A stretch of 59,268 bases of DNA from Bacteroidales bacterium (GTDB taxonomy: Bacteria; Bacteroidota; Bacteroidia; Bacteroidales; P3): assembly GCA_016280915.1 (NCBI GenBank), contig JAEEHQ010000100.1, forward strand, positions 1-59,268. The letters are read 5' to 3'. Each line of letters starts with the position of its first letter. Position 1 is the first letter of the stretch. A model generated the notes under the pieces. The model saw nothing but the letters and a program-made list of their open reading frames with translations, was not told the origin of the DNA and did no database searches. Position numbers and translations under genes: made by a program. Of the stretch, positions 33,688 through 43,094 are shown piece by piece.

Positions 33688-34545
33688 TTAGGCTTTCTTT
33701 TTTAGCCATGTGAGCTGTTTTTTGGCGTAATGCCAGGTGTTGAGACGGATAGCGTCGGCGACGGCAGCTCGTTGGACATTACTGAGGGGGAATGCCTTTC
33801 CTTCAGGTTCCCATAGGGCGAAAAACTCTTTGTAACCCACGGTGTTGAGGGTGTTGAGATGGCGTAAAGGAAAGACGTTGCGTGCTTCTTCTTCGAGGCC
33901 TTGCTCCATCATCATGGTGACACGGGTGTCGATGCGCTGGCGCAACTCTTCGCGCTCGCGGGTGATGACTTCTACCGTTATCTCGAAAGGGCGTGGACGT
34001 GGCGGTTGGTTGACCAACTTGCTGTAGGGTGTGCCCGCGGTGAGTGTCACTTCCAGAGCACGCTGGATGCGGACACCGTTGGCCAAATCGACCTGAGCGT
34101 AATAGTCGGGGTCGAGGATGCGGAGCATGGCTCGTAGGCTGTTGACTCCCTCCTCGCGCAATTTCTTTTGTAGTTCTTCGCGAAGAGAAGGGTCAGGGTC
34201 GGGGAGTACCGAGATGCCGTGGCGAAGTGCATCGACGTAGAGGCCGCTGCCTCCTACTGCCACCACGGTGTCGTAGTGCTGAAAAAGTTTCGCTAAGCAG
34301 GTCAGGGCATCCTGTTCGTAGGCAAAGACATTGTAAGGATCTGTTACCGACCGGCAGGCAATAAAGTGATGTTTGGCAGCTGCCAACTCAACCAGGGTAG
34401 GACGTGCCACGCCAATGTTCAGCTCACTGTAGAACTGGCGGGAATCGCAGGAGATTATTTCTGTTCCCAGTTGTTGAGCCAGCTGAATGGCTCGGGCAGT
34501 CTTGCCCGAGGCGGTAGGCCCTAATATGAAATGGAGTTGCTTGAT
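33688..34545 (-). CDS. miaA: tRNA dimethylallyltransferase
   Basis: MiaA adds a dimethylallyl group to A37 of tRNAs reading UNN codons. The frame carries the family Walker-type loop ILGPTASGKT, then EIISCDSRQFYSELNIG, GGSGLYVDALRHG, and the C-terminal NTVGYKEFF and RLNTWHYAKKQLTWLKK. No ATG, GTG or TTG exists between the upstream in-frame stop and the P-loop; the first standard start (GTG at 34410) lies after the P-loop and would give a dead protein. An ATC at 34545 sits exactly where ATG is expected (ATC AAG CAA CTC CAT, i.e. MKQLH), giving 285 residues, a normal MiaA length. AUC initiation is inferred. The gene lies between dnaG and a dispersed repeat. Confidence 0.9.
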   Translation of the reverse strand: MKQLHFILGPTASGKTARAIQLAQQLGTEIISCDSRQFYSELNIGVARPTLVELAAAKHHFIACRSVTDPYNVFAYEQDALTCLAKLFQHYDTVVAVGGSGLYVDALRHGISVLPDPDPSLREELQKKLREEGVNSLRAMLRILDPDYYAQVDLANGVRIQRALEVTLTAGTPYSKLVNQPPRPRPFEITVEVITREREELRQRIDTRVTMMMEQGLEEEARNVFPLRHLNTLNTVGYKEFFALWEPEGKAFPLSNVQRAAVADAIRLNTWHYAKKQLTWLKKKA

Positions 34546-34576
34546 GGTTCTTCTTTTAAGTGAGTTCTATTAATTA

Positions 34577-34741
34577 TTTTTTGAGAGCGTTGATTTCTCC
34601 GCTTTCGCGATGCTCAGCTATCGAAAGTCCACAGGACTTTCTTCACTCCGATACGATGAGTTTTATTATCTTGATATACACCACTCTATAAGTGCGGGGA
34701 TATTGGGAGTTAGCTTTTTCGAGGCAATATATAGAAGTCCC
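34577..34741 (+). repeat. dispersed repeat, copy 1
   Basis: About 165 bp of non-coding DNA between miaA and cca. It is about 75-80% identical by eye to the minus strand of 56485-56652. Shared words include TTTTGAGAGC, TCTCCGCTTTCGCGATGC, AGGACTTTCTTCACTCCGA, ATATACACC, and TTTCGAGGCAAT with TATAGAAG near the far end. This copy contains the inverted repeat GAAAGTC-CACAG-GACTTTC. No transposase or coding frame fits; a short non-autonomous element is possible. Confidence 0.8.
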
Positions 34742-34750
34742 TTTTATATA

Positions 34751-36178
34751 TCATTTTTTATTAACAGGGTGCAGCCCCAATCCGTCCGCCAACTGCAACA
34801 TCATCTGCCAGGCGGCATCGCGATCGTTGGGTATGGCTCCGTCGAGGATGGCATCTTTGATGGCATCTTTGATGGTGCCAATCTCGCGGCAGGGTGGAAT
34901 GCCGAATGTTTGCATGATGTCCTCGCCGCTAACGGGCGGCTGGAAATTGCGTATGCGGTCCTTTTCTTCTATCTCCACCAATTTCTGACGCACGATTTTG
35001 AAATTATTCATGTATCGGCGCACCTTCTCCTCGTTCTTGCTGGTGATGTCGGCTTCGCACAGTAACATCAAGTCGTCTATATCGTCGCCAGCGTCGAAGA
35101 GTAGGCGGCGCACGGCGGAGTCGGTCACCACTTCTTCAGACAGAATGATGGGACGCAGGTGCAGCAGTACTAGCTTCTCCACATACCGCATCTTGTTGTC
35201 CAGAGGAAGGCGCAGGCGTGAGAATATTTTTTTTATCATCTTGCTGCCGCGAACTTCGTGGCCATGGAACGTCCACCCCAGTTTGGGGTCATAGCGTTTG
35301 GTGGCGGGCTTGCCGATGTCGTGCAGCAGGGCTGCCCAGCGCAACCAGAGGTCGTCACTATGCTCAGCCACATGGTCTGCCACCTCTAGGGTGTGGTAGA
35401 AGTTGTCTTTGTGTCCGCGGCCCTCCACGGTCTCCACTCCCTTGAGGTTGCAGAACTCAGGGAGGATAAGCTTCAGTAGCCCCGATTTTTCCAACAGCTT
35501 AAAGCCTACCGAAGGCTTGGGCGAGAGGACTATCTTGTTGAGTTCGGTGGTGATGCGCTCCATCGACACAATCTTGATGCGCTCGGAATTGCGCTGGATT
35601 GCCTCGAAGGTGCTGTCTTGGATGAAAAATCCCAGCTGAGATGCAAAGCGGATGGCGCGCATCATGCGCAAGGGGTCGTCGCTGAAGGTGATGTCGGGGT
35701 CGAGCGGGGTACGGATGAGGCCGGCATCCAGGTCGCGGATGCCGCCAAAGGGGTCAATCAGGGTGCCAAAGGAGTCGTGGTTGACCGACACTGCCATGGC
35801 GTTGATGGTAAAGTCGCGCCGATTCTGGTCGTCCTCGAGGGTGCCGTTCTCCACGATGGGTTTGCGACTGTCGTGGCTGTAGCTCTCGCGACGGGCTCCA
35901 ACAAATTCTATCTGCCAGTTCTCATCGTTGTGGTGGTAATGAAAAGCTGCTGTGCCAAAATTTTTGAACACAGTCACTTCGATATTGGGACTGATGGAAG
36001 CAGCTGAGGCCTTGGCCAACTCTATGCCATTGCCCACACACACGATGTCGATGTCGGTGCAGTGGCGTTTGAGGAAATAGTCCCTCACCACACCGCCAAC
36101 GGCAAAAGCCCGTACACCCAGCTTGTCGGCTGCTTCGCCCACAATTTTATAAATGGGGTTGTCAAGTATGACGTCCAC
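34751..36178 (-). CDS. cca: CCA tRNA nucleotidyltransferase with HD domain
   Basis: The 475-residue protein has the class II nucleotidyltransferase head: [14 protein letters not shown] and the metal-binding DIDIVCVG, then [11 protein letters not shown] and [17 protein letters not shown], which are neck and base-recognition blocks. An HD phosphohydrolase domain follows ([26 protein letters not shown]). It adds or repairs the CCA end of tRNA; class II members can also be poly(A) polymerases, but the [10 protein letters not shown] block and fusion to HD fit CCA-adding enzymes of this phylum. Near the C-terminus the coding DNA repeats a 15-bp unit, giving IKDAIKDAI. Confidence 0.93.
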   Translation of the reverse strand: MDVILDNPIYKIVGEAADKLGVRAFAVGGVVRDYFLKRHCTDIDIVCVGNGIELAKASAASISPNIEVTVFKNFGTAAFHYHHNDENWQIEFVGARRESYSHDSRKPIVENGTLEDDQNRRDFTINAMAVSVNHDSFGTLIDPFGGIRDLDAGLIRTPLDPDITFSDDPLRMMRAIRFASQLGFFIQDSTFEAIQRNSERIKIVSMERITTELNKIVLSPKPSVGFKLLEKSGLLKLILPEFCNLKGVETVEGRGHKDNFYHTLEVADHVAEHSDDLWLRWAALLHDIGKPATKRYDPKLGWTFHGHEVRGSKMIKKIFSRLRLPLDNKMRYVEKLVLLHLRPIILSEEVVTDSAVRRLLFDAGDDIDDLMLLCEADITSKNEEKVRRYMNNFKIVRQKLVEIEEKDRIRNFQPPVSGEDIMQTFGIPPCREIGTIKDAIKDAILDGAIPNDRDAAWQMMLQLADGLGLHPVNKK

Positions 36179-36231
36179 GTTGGTTTTCTTTTTTTATGTA
36201 GGGTAATGCCCGCATCAACTGCGGGTGGTTC

Positions 36232-36948
36232 TTATTCTTTCGAATAGTCTTTCTGTTCAATTAGGTTGCCTTCTTTGTCATAGAACTCCCATATGCCCAC
36301 GCGCTTGCCTTGCTCGTACACGCCTTGGTAGTAGGGAACCCCGTTCTCGTGATAGACAATGTAGGGACCATTTTCCAAACCGTTGACAAAGTTGGCCTCC
36401 ACCTGTATTTTGCCGTTGGGGTAATAGAAGTATACTTTGCCCTGACGCATGTTGGTGCTGAGGCGTTCGGTGCTGCGTACGGTGTAGTTGCTGTAGAATT
36501 GCACCACGTCCTGATTGTTGCCGGAGTAGAAAGAAACCGTGCTGGGAGTGCCAAACATGCCCAAGTCCAACACAGCCACAGAGTCGAGTTTCCCATCGTA
36601 GTAGGGGCCACCGTTGCGGTTGTAGAAGACCCAGTTGCTGCCATATTCGTGGTTGTGGGTAAAGTCACCGCTGGCAAATAGTTGTCCGTTATCCCAATAG
36701 TAGGTCCAGATACCGTCGGGTACTTCGGGCTTGCCACTGAATTTCTTCTCCATTTGTAGTTGTCCGTTCTGGTAGTACATCTTTTCTCCCACTCGTGTGG
36801 GGTCTTCCTTCTTGCCCTTTTCCAGTATCACTAGCATGGGTTCGCCTGTGGGATAGCTCTGCACCACTTTTTCGCGCACAGGATTGCACGAGGTAGACAG
36901 CAGGGCGATTATGGTCAGGGTGAGAATGAATGAGGATTTGCGTTTCAT
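36232..36948 (-). CDS. MORN-like repeat lipoprotein (YwqK-type)
   Basis: A 238-residue lipoprotein with lipobox LLSTSC (Cys about residue 21). The mature part is made of short beta-hairpin units of the pattern YYxNGQLxxEKxFxxG, for example YYQNGQLQMEKKF, YYWDNGQLFASGDF, YYPNGKIQVEANFVNG and YHENGVPYYQGVYEQG. This is the variant MORN repeat found in proteins annotated as YwqK family antitoxin; the antitoxin label comes from one system, and no toxin gene is next to it here. Outer-membrane or periplasmic location is likely. It lies 58 bp behind der on the minus strand. Confidence 0.85.
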   Translation of the reverse strand: MKRKSSFILTLTIIALLSTSCNPVREKVVQSYPTGEPMLVILEKGKKEDPTRVGEKMYYQNGQLQMEKKFSGKPEVPDGIWTYYWDNGQLFASGDFTHNHEYGSNWVFYNRNGGPYYDGKLDSVAVLDLGMFGTPSTVSFYSGNNQDVVQFYSNYTVRSTERLSTNMRQGKVYFYYPNGKIQVEANFVNGLENGPYIVYHENGVPYYQGVYEQGKRVGIWEFYDKEGNLIEQKDYSKE

Positions 36949-37006
36949 TTTGAGTTGTTTTATAGTTGAGGAGTATTGTGGTTCTTATTTCTTTTATTGC
37001 CAGTCA

Positions 37007-38314
37007 TTATTTTGCTCTAAAGAAAATGGAGATAGGCACCCCGTGGAAGTCCCACATCTCGCGCAGGCGGTTCTCCACAAAGCGTTTGTATGGGTCGCGG
37101 ATATATTGAGGCAAGTTGCAGAAAAAGACAAATTGCGGGTAATGTGTGGGCAATTGGGTGATGTATTTAATCTTAATCCATTTCCCCTTGACTGAGGGCG
37201 GTGGGTTCTGCTCCTTGACGATGGGTAGCAGCTTGTCGTTCAGCTCGCTGGTGCTAATGCGACGGCTGCGAGCCTCGAATACCTGCTTGGCTGTTTCCAG
37301 CACCTTGAAGATGCGCTGCTTGTTGATGACGCTGGTGAAGATGATAGGCACATCGTCAAAAGGAGCGATGCGGCTGCGTATCAGGTCTTCAAACTGTTTG
37401 TGGGTGTTGGTCTCTTTTTCTATGAGGTCCCATTTGTTCACCACTATCACTACGCCTTTGTTGTTGCGATGGATGAGGGAGAAGATGTTTAGGTCTTGTT
37501 GTTCCAAACCTTGGCTGGCATCGAGCATCAGGATGCACACGTCAGCATTTTCGATAGCGCGGATGCTGCGCATGACGGAGTAAAACTCCAGGTCTTCACT
37601 CACTTTCGATTTCTTGCGAAGTCCGGCCGTGTCGACAAAATTGAAGTCAAAGCCAAACATATTGTAGCGGGTGTAGATACTGTCGCGTGTGGTGCCGGCA
37701 ATGGGGGTGACGATGTTGCGGTCTTGCCCCGTGATGATGTTGATGAAGGAACTCTTGCCTACATTCGGGCGGCCCACCACGGCTATGCGGGGTAGCCCTT
37801 CGGTCTCATCGTCTTCGCCACTGTTAAAGTCTTCCACCACTTTGTCCAGCAGGTCGCCGGTGCCGCTACCCGTAATGCCGGCGATAGGCATGGGATCTCC
37901 CAATCCAAGGGCGTAGAATTCAGACAGGTTGTCCATTTCTTTAGCATTGTCCACCTTGTTGGCTACCAATATCACTTTCTTGGGACTTTTGCGCAGCATG
38001 TCGGCCACATCTTCATCCATTGGGGTGAGACCTTCGCGTGCATCTACCAGAAACAGGATGGTGTCGGCCTCTTCTATGGCCAGCTGTACCTGTTTGCGAA
38101 TTTCTATTTCAAATTCGTCGTCGCCTCCCATCACATAGCCACCGGTGTCGATGATGGAAAATTTCTTGCCGTTCCAGTCCGATTTGCCGTACTGGCGGTC
38201 ACGGGTCACGCCCGAGGTTTCGTCAACGATAGCTTTTCGGCTTTCGGTTAAGCGGTTGAAAAGGGTGGACTTGCCCACGTTGGGGCGACCTACGATTGCT
38301 ACTATATTACTCAT
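37007..38314 (-). CDS. der: ribosome biogenesis GTPase Der (EngA)
   Basis: Der helps mature the 50S subunit. The 435-residue protein has two full G domains in tandem: the first with [20 protein letters not shown] and NKVD, the second with [22 protein letters not shown] and [10 protein letters not shown]-terminal KH-like domain follows ([37 protein letters not shown]). Its start codon overlaps the stop of the DUF5723 gene upstream by one base (TAATG), which suggests translational coupling. Confidence 0.97.
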   Translation of the reverse strand: MSNIVAIVGRPNVGKSTLFNRLTESRKAIVDETSGVTRDRQYGKSDWNGKKFSIIDTGGYVMGGDDEFEIEIRKQVQLAIEEADTILFLVDAREGLTPMDEDVADMLRKSPKKVILVANKVDNAKEMDNLSEFYALGLGDPMPIAGITGSGTGDLLDKVVEDFNSGEDDETEGLPRIAVVGRPNVGKSSFINIITGQDRNIVTPIAGTTRDSIYTRYNMFGFDFNFVDTAGLRKKSKVSEDLEFYSVMRSIRAIENADVCILMLDASQGLEQQDLNIFSLIHRNNKGVVIVVNKWDLIEKETNTHKQFEDLIRSRIAPFDDVPIIFTSVINKQRIFKVLETAKQVFEARSRRISTSELNDKLLPIVKEQNPPPSVKGKWIKIKYITQLPTHYPQFVFFCNLPQYIRDPYKRFVENRLREMWDFHGVPISIFFRAK

Positions 38315-39777
38315 TAAAGGACAGATTGTATTTTAGGTAATTGTTGTTTTTCAAGTTTTTTCAGGCCCACTACATTGATACCGAACATAAAGTGGGCGGC
38401 CTTGATTTTCTCAGGGTTCATGTTAGATAGGTACTCGATGGCTGCAAACAACTGGGTCTGTTTTCCTGGGCTCAGCGTGAGAGCACACCCAGGGTTGAGC
38501 AGCGTGAAGTGTTGGCCGTCGAAGGTGAAGGAGTTCACCAGCGAGAGTTCCAGCCAGTTGAAGAGGTTTAGGTGGGCTGAGAGGGTGTGGTTGCAGGCAA
38601 AGTGGTTGGTGTCGGAGCGGTGGTTGTTAATCCAACCATTATACCATTGACCCTGAAAGAGGTAGCCCAAACGCAGGAACTCGCCCACCGATGCCGACAC
38701 GCCGGCATACATGCGGGTAGGGATGGAGTACCAGTATCCGCTCTCCTCCTCCGTGTAGTCAATCATAGCCAGCAGGCTGTCTTTAAGGCGACCGATGAAA
38801 GAGGTGTCGATGACGCCTTGGTTCATGATGCTGCTGAGGTCAATGCCACTAAAGGAGATGGAGATATCCTTCTGTTTGGGCACGATGGCCGTGGGATTCT
38901 GTCTCCACCTGATGCCGGGACCCAGGTCGACGATGCTGAGGCTGAAATCCCAAATACTAATCTCGAATTTGGCACCTAAGTCGAAGGTGTAGCCAATGTT
39001 TAATGGCACCATTTCTTTAAGTGTCTTGAAGGAAAAATCGTAGCCACCGTTATTGTTCTTTTTGAATTGGGCGGCACCGGCTGTGTGCATCAGGTAGTCG
39101 GAGGTGAGGCGCATCACGCTCACATCCTCTTCGGTGTGCAGGTTGATGGAGAGGTTGTCGATGGAGAGGGCAGAGACTCCGTCCAGTATGTTGATTCTGC
39201 CACCGAGGGTGAGGGGTATGGCGGGCAGCTTAAAGGCAAGACCCAAGGAGGCGTAGGCAAATATCTGATTGCTGAAGATGTCTTTGGCTCCAAACTCCAC
39301 GTGGCGACTCTCGTTGAGGTTGCCCTGCGTAATGAAGTCGATAAAACCCAGGGGAACATTAAAGGAGGTGAGGGTCTTCATGCCGGCCGATGCCGTGAAA
39401 TGGAATTGTTCATTGCTGGTGAAGCCAAATCCCAGCAGGTTGATGTCGTTGTTGTTGTAGAAATTGCAACCCGTGGTCCTTAGTTTGGTCAGCAAGTCGT
39501 TGACGTTCAGTACCGTCACCCCTCTCTCTTCGTCTACGGTCAGTCCCAACTCGTCATACGATAATGGCATTGATAGCTGCATGCTGGTCTTGGCGGTAGT
39601 GACATACCAGCCCGATGAGCGTGGGAAGAGGGCGGGGTTGTAGGCGTTGGACCAGGGCGAACGGATGGAGTGGTAAAACACGGCGTTGTCTGTAATGCGC
39701 TGGGCGTTGGCAGGTGTCGTTAGGGTAGCCCCTATGAGCAATAACGCCATTGCAAGTGTAAGCAGTATCTGTTTCAT
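38314..39777 (-). CDS. DUF5723-family outer-membrane protein
   Basis: The 487-residue protein has a signal peptide (cut near TPANAQ). The mature part begins with a helix-poor region and a short pattern that includes [22 protein letters not shown], which I associate with the DUF5723 family of Bacteroidota. It continues as beta strands typical of a large outer-membrane barrel ([42 protein letters not shown]). The family has no defined function. It is 10 bp behind the lipoprotein gene and overlaps der by one base, so all three are probably one transcript. Confidence 0.8.
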   Translation of the reverse strand: MKQILLTLAMALLLIGATLTTPANAQRITDNAVFYHSIRSPWSNAYNPALFPRSSGWYVTTAKTSMQLSMPLSYDELGLTVDEERGVTVLNVNDLLTKLRTTGCNFYNNNDINLLGFGFTSNEQFHFTASAGMKTLTSFNVPLGFIDFITQGNLNESRHVEFGAKDIFSNQIFAYASLGLAFKLPAIPLTLGGRINILDGVSALSIDNLSINLHTEEDVSVMRLTSDYLMHTAGAAQFKKNNNGGYDFSFKTLKEMVPLNIGYTFDLGAKFEISIWDFSLSIVDLGPGIRWRQNPTAIVPKQKDISISFSGIDLSSIMNQGVIDTSFIGRLKDSLLAMIDYTEEESGYWYSIPTRMYAGVSASVGEFLRLGYLFQGQWYNGWINNHRSDTNHFACNHTLSAHLNLFNWLELSLVNSFTFDGQHFTLLNPGCALTLSPGKQTQLFAAIEYLSNMNPEKIKAAHFMFGINVVGLKKLEKQQLPKIQSVL

Positions 39778-39787
39778 AGGGCGATAA

Positions 39788-41128
39788 TTATTTGATGATA
39801 TGAGGTAGGTTGACGGGCAGGGCGAAGTCGGCGTGCGGCGATATCACCACATAAGAGCGAATGTCCAAGCGGTCGTTGCCGCGGATGGCCACGTAATGGG
39901 TTGTTCCAGACATGTCGGAGAAGGCGGTGTTGAGGTTGATTTCGTATCGAATCCTGCGTGTATTGCCCAGCTGGCGCAGTTTGGCAAGTGATAACGGCAG
40001 CTTCGTCTGTGAGGGTGTTGCCGCAGTGGCCACATAGGTGTGTAAATATCCGGGCAGGGCGGTCACCCGTGCCGGTTCTATGTCGAAAATGCCGTCAAAC
40101 ACGGTGCTCAGGATGGGCATGTCGTTTTGGTCGAGGAAGGTGACGTCGAAATTCAGCCCCACGGGTAGACCGTTGTTGATTACAAAGGCCAGATAGCAGT
40201 TTTCGTCGTTTAGATGTACGGTATAGTGGTCTCCCCGCAGGGTGTCCTGCTCTATTTTATTCAGTTCTTCTTCTAAGCTTGAGAGATCCAATGCCAGCGT
40301 GTCGACATATTTGATGTTTTTGCTATAGAAGTTCAGGGGCAGGTCCAGCCGTGCGTTGATGTCGGCTACAATGCTGTCTACGCCAATATAGTTGATTTGT
40401 TCCTGGAAGGTGGATCCCGGTGCCATCTGGTTGGCGGGCAGGGTGATGCAGAGCCTGATACTGTACTCCACACTTGAGGGTTTGTGCTCCACAACGTGGC
40501 GCAGGTTGTATCTATTTAGCAGAGGTAAATGTCTCGAAGCCAGCAACTCGGTCACGCTCACCTTCTCCGAGGCTATCATTAGCGGGAGGGTCTCGGAATA
40601 GCCGTCAAGACAGTTGATGGTAATCACCAGCGAGTCAAACGACAAGTTGGTCCCTTCGGCCAGCACCTCTTGGAACGAGTTGTTCACAAAGCCCTGTACA
40701 TCGGCCTCTAAGTCCAATAAGAATTCGTTTACTCTGAATGAGTTGGTGTCGTATTCTTGCAGTTTCTTAAAGATGTCGATATCCTCTTTTCCGTTGATGA
40801 TGGTGTAATTGTAGAGGGTGTCGGACTTGGAACCGTCTTTGGCTCCTTTTCCCTTTTCTGCCACCCACGAGAGCACCGTGTGCTCGTTGTAATCATAATG
40901 AAGCGATACGATGCCCTGATCGCCCACATAGACCGAAATGGCGCTATTGGTGTCGGCCATACCCACCAAGGTGGCCATGTTGGCCGACATTTTTGCCAGG
41001 GGTATGCCATACATGGGGTCAAAAGAGCCCTGTATCTCCAAAGGGTGCCTCAACTCGTCGAAATAGTCTTTGCTGCATCCTGTCAATAGCAGGGGAAGCA
41101 GTATTAAAGTAATAAATTTGTGTCTCAT
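39788..41128 (-). CDS. lipoprotein of unknown function, partner of the DUF5723 gene
   Basis: A 446-residue lipoprotein (lipobox LLLTGC, Cys about residue 18). Just after the Cys is DYFDELRHPLEIQGSFDPMYGIPLA, a form found in proteins paired with DUF5723 barrels in this phylum. The rest is rich in beta strands and acidic residues, with no catalytic motif I recognise. The position, 10 bp before the barrel gene, suggests the two work together at the outer membrane. The product would be fixed in the outer membrane, perhaps on the surface, by its lipid anchor. Confidence 0.75.
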   Translation of the reverse strand: MRHKFITLILLPLLLTGCSKDYFDELRHPLEIQGSFDPMYGIPLAKMSANMATLVGMADTNSAISVYVGDQGIVSLHYDYNEHTVLSWVAEKGKGAKDGSKSDTLYNYTIINGKEDIDIFKKLQEYDTNSFRVNEFLLDLEADVQGFVNNSFQEVLAEGTNLSFDSLVITINCLDGYSETLPLMIASEKVSVTELLASRHLPLLNRYNLRHVVEHKPSSVEYSIRLCITLPANQMAPGSTFQEQINYIGVDSIVADINARLDLPLNFYSKNIKYVDTLALDLSSLEEELNKIEQDTLRGDHYTVHLNDENCYLAFVINNGLPVGLNFDVTFLDQNDMPILSTVFDGIFDIEPARVTALPGYLHTYVATAATPSQTKLPLSLAKLRQLGNTRRIRYEINLNTAFSDMSGTTHYVAIRGNDRLDIRSYVVISPHADFALPVNLPHIIK

Positions 41129-41211
41129 AGGCTATTCTTGTTGTTTTTTTATTGAAATTGCAAAAATACGAAAAAAAAACATATTATTGTATTTATCTTA
41201 ACAACCCTACC

Positions 41212-42117
41212 TCAGATGGCTGCATCCTGCTTCTCAGGCACCGTTAGCGCACCACCTTGAAAAGGGACACCACTCTCCACCCTTGCGGGCTCCGGTTTTT
41301 TCACGTGCACCGTCACCTGTTTCATTCCCACGCGGTGGAAAAGCTCGGTCATCTTTTCTATGCCATACTCTTCGGCATCTTCCATAATGCCGTCAGCTTT
41401 GGCGTGGCTCAGAATCATGCTGCGGGCCAGATTCTTGTAGGTGGTAACCTCTTTGTGGTCCCAGTGGCCGTCTTCTTGGAAAGTCTCAAAGTCCGATGGA
41501 TTGGTAATGACATCCAGCACCATGGGCGGTGGCAGGGTAATCACTATCGAGGTGTCAGAGGTGAGCAGGGTAGTCATCTTCGATAGGTCGAACCCCACAC
41601 GTACTGTGCCCTTGGCTATGATGGCCAAGTCTTCGCTTTTCATGAATTTCTTGCGGGTGGCCGAAACAACGGTCTCTTCGTAATAGTTGGCGGTGCAAAA
41701 CTCTTTTATCTTCTTCACTTCCACCACGGTCTGAGTGATGGTGCGCACCACCTTCTTGTGCTTGGCCCGTTGCTGCCATGCGATGATGCCCCATGCCACC
41801 AAGGCTACCACGGCCAGTATGATTAGGGTGCGCACCAACTGGTTGGCCCCTTTCAGCAGACTACCTATCGAGGTCAGCAGATTCCCTTTCCTTTCGGAAT
41901 TGTCTTCGTCTTTTGGCTCCTCGGGTTGGGACTCTGCGGAGTGAGGAATTTTTGAGGACTGCTTTGCAGCATCCTTTTGTTCTGGTTCAGATTGAGGGGG
42001 CTCTTCGGAACTCGACTTGTCTCCCTCTGGGTTGGTGGACTCACCCACTACCTCTATCTTATGTTCATCTTCGTTGCCATGCTCCATGCAGTTGGCTTGA
42101 TTGTACTCTTCTTCCAT
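41212..42117 (-). CDS. DUF4230-family membrane protein, copy 1
   Basis: The 301-residue product has a long, very acidic, Glu/Ser-rich N-terminus (about 1-75), one membrane helix (about 92-114, TLIILAVVALVAWGIIAW), and a DUF4230 domain with ATRKKFMKSEDLAIIAKGTVRVGFDLSKM, SIVITLPPPMVLDVIT and the later helical part. The order places the domain outside the cytoplasmic membrane. DUF4230 proteins have no known role, though they are often next to each other. The second copy is the next gene upstream, 39 bp away. The acidic head is missing in the other copy. Confidence 0.8.
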   Translation of the reverse strand: MEEEYNQANCMEHGNEDEHKIEVVGESTNPEGDKSSSEEPPQSEPEQKDAAKQSSKIPHSAESQPEEPKDEDNSERKGNLLTSIGSLLKGANQLVRTLIILAVVALVAWGIIAWQQRAKHKKVVRTITQTVVEVKKIKEFCTANYYEETVVSATRKKFMKSEDLAIIAKGTVRVGFDLSKMTTLLTSDTSIVITLPPPMVLDVITNPSDFETFQEDGHWDHKEVTTYKNLARSMILSHAKADGIMEDAEEYGIEKMTELFHRVGMKQVTVHVKKPEPARVESGVPFQGGALTVPEKQDAAI

Positions 42118-42156
42118 AGTAAAACTTTTTTAAAGTACTGAAAAGCAAGGTCTCTC

Positions 42157-42702
42157 TTATTCATCCTCAAAGGCCACCTCAATGTCGTTGTAGCCGCTTG
42201 CGCGCAACAGAATCTCAAAAAACTCCCGCGCGTTGGCTTTGGCATCGTCCACGATGCTGCTTCTTAGCGACTCATCCTCGCGTATCGACCGCTCGCCAGC
42301 GGTCAGTATTTCGTCAATCTCTTTCTGGCTGTACTCTGTCCGTAGGGCCGACACTTTTGAGTAGGCCAGTTTGATGTCGTCGGGCTTGATGTTCAGGGCA
42401 ACAATCTCCGGCTGTGGCAACGTTATCTTTATCTGCGACCCGCGCACCTCGATGTCCTCCTCCGACAACTTGTCCAAGTCGATACCCGCCTTCAATGTTG
42501 CCTTCACCGAGAACAGTACCTTACGGTCGCCAAAGAACTTCCAGCTCTCGTCGCTGTTGCGTATTATCTGGCGCACAGTGTATTCCACTGTCCCCAGCTC
42601 AGCCTTCTTAATCTTGTATTTGATGTTCTGCTCCTCCTTTTTGCACCCAGTGCAACTCAACAGCAGTACCATCGGTAACAGCCAAAAAATACTTCTTTTC
42701 AT
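42157..42702 (-). CDS. DUF4230-family lipoprotein, copy 2
   Basis: The 181-residue product has a lipoprotein-type signal (LLLSCTGCKK; the Cys of either SC or GC could be lipidated) and a DUF4230 domain aligned with its neighbour: AELGTVEYTVRQIIRNSDESWKFFGDRKVLFSVKATLKAGIDL (shown only as a region, about residues 34-76), then IKITLPQPEIVALNI, which matches IVITLPPPMVLDVI in copy 1. It probably acts in the periplasm. The two genes share an operon and one may have arisen by duplication of the other. Confidence 0.8.
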   Translation of the reverse strand: MKRSIFWLLPMVLLLSCTGCKKEEQNIKYKIKKAELGTVEYTVRQIIRNSDESWKFFGDRKVLFSVKATLKAGIDLDKLSEEDIEVRGSQIKITLPQPEIVALNIKPDDIKLAYSKVSALRTEYSQKEIDEILTAGERSIREDESLRSSIVDDAKANAREFFEILLRASGYNDIEVAFEDE

Positions 42703-43094
42703 CTTCGTCAGTTTTTTTTGTGGTCAATAACTTTTACTTTTAATCAATGCTCAACCTTTCGCTAAATCCAGAATAATTATTAATTTTTAGTAAATATAAC
42801 GCCACAATCCTTTTTTTATTGTGTCCCCTGTATGACTTTCCCCTCTAGAGTTTCAACCTCGAAGTGCAACACCGTTGTGCAATGACAGTAAAACTATTTG
42901 TTTAGGGATTAAAGTCTAATAGGTTTCCATTCATCCAAAAACCACCATCATTCCTTCCTTCGGGGGAGCTTGTTCTTGAGGTTGAGGACTGGCTATCAAA
43001 TATTTGGCAAATACAAAGGTAGTTCTTGTTTGATAAACGAGAACTTAGCGAGAAGTAAGCAAGAAGAAAGCGAAAATGAGGCGCAGCTACCCCC
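42703..43094. other. intergenic region upstream of the DUF4230 pair
   Basis: About 390 bp with no credible frame. On the minus strand TACCTTTG (43014-43021) fits the -7 consensus and could start a long (about 310 nt) leader for the DUF4230 genes. GTTCTTG and its complement form a short hairpin near 43023-43046. Otherwise I see nothing. Confidence 0.45.

Noticed and set aside
34610..35065. 151-codon plus-strand frame starting in dispersed repeat copy 1
   Set aside because: It starts in the repeat and runs antisense through cca; the second repeat copy does not keep the frame.
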